Below are positions 63,381-64,000 of a stretch of 64,000 bases of DNA, piece by piece. How positions within the stretch are numbered: position 1 is the first letter of the stretch; the number at the start of each line of letters is the position of its first letter. The notes beneath the pieces were generated by a model. The model searched no databases and was not told the origin of the DNA. It worked only from the letters and a program-made list of their open reading frames with translations. The stretch comes from WLMZ01 sp038227995 (GTDB taxonomy: Bacteria; Actinomycetota; Acidimicrobiia; Acidimicrobiales; Ilumatobacteraceae): NCBI GenBank assembly GCA_038227995.1, contig JBBRPP010000002.1, positions 186,001 through 250,000 on the forward strand, in the 5' to 3' direction. The position numbers and the translations under genes were made by a program.

Positions 63381-63509
63381 ATGCTTCGACGAGCCATCTT
63401 GGCATTGAGTGCAGCAGCCACGGTCGCTGGCGTCTTGCGCCTCCGTGGCAAGGGCGGCGTCCCACCGCAGCAAGGCGGCTGGCGCGAGATGTCGATCCGG
63501 CCCAAGTGA
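63381..63509 (+). CDS. 42-residue membrane-associated small protein
   Basis: A short gene reading MLRRAILALSAAATVAGV, then a basic Gly/Gln tail ending REMSIRPK. A single hydrophobic segment (about 5-20) suggests membrane association. The evidence that it is real is its exact GTGA overlap with the next gene and a coding-like composition; an alternative GTG start lies two codons upstream (63375). No family is recognised. Confidence 0.55.
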   Translation: MLRRAILALSAAATVAGVLRLRGKGGVPPQQGGWREMSIRPK

Positions 63510-64000
63510 CCGCCGGGATCGACGCCGGCCCGATCATCGCGGTCGTCGGCGCCGGGGCGACGGGTTCTCGGGTCGCCCATACCCTGGCCACCGACGGCAG
63601 ACCGGCACGGCTGGCCGTCGTCGATCGTCGGCCCGAAGTCGCGGCCAGCGTGGCGCGGTCCGTGGGCGGGATCGCAGCCGAGATCGACGACGCACATGTC
63701 GCTGACGTCGCCGTGTTGTCCCGACCGGCGCCGCACGCGCCGACGGCGAGACGGTTGCTGGCCAGCGGGGTCTCAGTTGTTTCGATGAGCGACGACTTCG
63801 ACGACGTCGCCGAGCTGTTGGAACTCGACCGCGTCGCCCACGGATCGGGCGCGACGTTGGTGGTCGGTGCGGCAATGGCCCCAGGTCTGTCGGGATTGCT
63901 CGCCCGATACCTCGCCGGACAGCTGCACGTGGTCGACGAGATCCACGTCGCGATGCACGGCACTGGTGGGCCGGCCTGCGCCCGCCAGCACCATCGCGCC
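63506..64000 (+). CDS. NAD(P)-binding Rossmann/saccharopine-dehydrogenase-like protein (partial)
   Basis: The first 165 residues of a gene that continues past the window. The N-terminus IIAVVGAGATGSRVAHTLAT is a dinucleotide-binding Rossmann motif, and LAVVDRRPEVAAS supplies the acidic residue after the second strand. Later VSVVSMSDDFDDVAELLEL and VVGAAMAPGLSGLLA resemble saccharopine dehydrogenase-type reductases. The GTG start overlaps the stop of the 42-residue gene (GTGA). Substrate unknown. Confidence 0.72.
   Translation, partial: MTAGIDAGPIIAVVGAGATGSRVAHTLATDGRPARLAVVDRRPEVAASVARSVGGIAAEIDDAHVADVAVLSRPAPHAPTARRLLASGVSVVSMSDDFDDVAELLELDRVAHGSGATLVVGAAMAPGLSGLLARYLAGQLHVVDEIHVAMHGTGGPACARQHHRA

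Overview
The window reads as a chromosome segment of a high-GC actinobacterium, spanning the replication origin. The stretch from the CCA-adding enzyme (33.7 kb) to the DUF3566 gene and tRNA-Ile (63.3 kb) follows the M. tuberculosis order pcnA - Rv3909 - (murJ) - sigM - anti-sigma - trxB - trxC - cwlM - parB - parA - rsmG - jag - yidC - yidD - rnpA - rpmH - dnaA - dnaN - recF - dciA - gyrB - gyrA - Rv0007 - ileT. DUF5318, a PriA-type HisA, DUF222-HNH and many GTG/TTG starts also point to Actinobacteria. Departures from the mycobacterial layout (no MurJ, a DegV gene, few operons, apparently leaderless genes) fit a deep branch such as Acidimicrobiia. The class-level placement is inference from gene content.

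1-33.6 kb is accessory and metabolic. It holds a solitary-looking DNA methyltransferase with a small partner; an alpha/beta hydrolase; SnoaL and MmyB-type regulator genes; an NfeD/flotillin pair; a PotABCD-type uptake system whose ATPase gene converges on the permease operon; a Rieske oxygenase; a geranylgeranyl-reductase-family flavoenzyme; a 1641-residue cyclase-ATPase-STAND-beta-propeller protein; an old-yellow-enzyme/trimethylamine-dehydrogenase-like flavoprotein divergent from a three-domain kinase/M23/PLP-lyase fusion; PfkB, DinB and PriA genes; a DUF222-HNH gene with an SOS box; DsbA, GGCT and DUF5318 genes; and a membrane GGDEF-EAL protein.

33.7-46.3 kb is an envelope and redox cluster: CCA enzyme, HDAC-like deacetylase, GNAT, DUF6049-like secreted protein, DegV, Ser/Thr kinase with a MurJ-type extracellular domain, ECF sigma and its putative anti-sigma, trxB, trxA and a CwlM-like pseudo-amidase. 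46.4-63.3 kb is the origin: parAB with two perfect parS sites, the rpmH-rnpA-yidD-yidC-jag-rsmG operon on the minus strand, DnaA boxes on both sides of dnaA, then dnaN-recF-dciA-gyrB-gyrA on the plus strand.

Two genome-wide habits are visible. Eleven gene pairs are joined by a 4-base NTGA stop/start overlap, including TTGA and CTGA. Ten genes start 6-7 bases after a TANNNT -10 box, the signature of leaderless transcripts. No CRISPR array, insertion sequence or prophage was seen.
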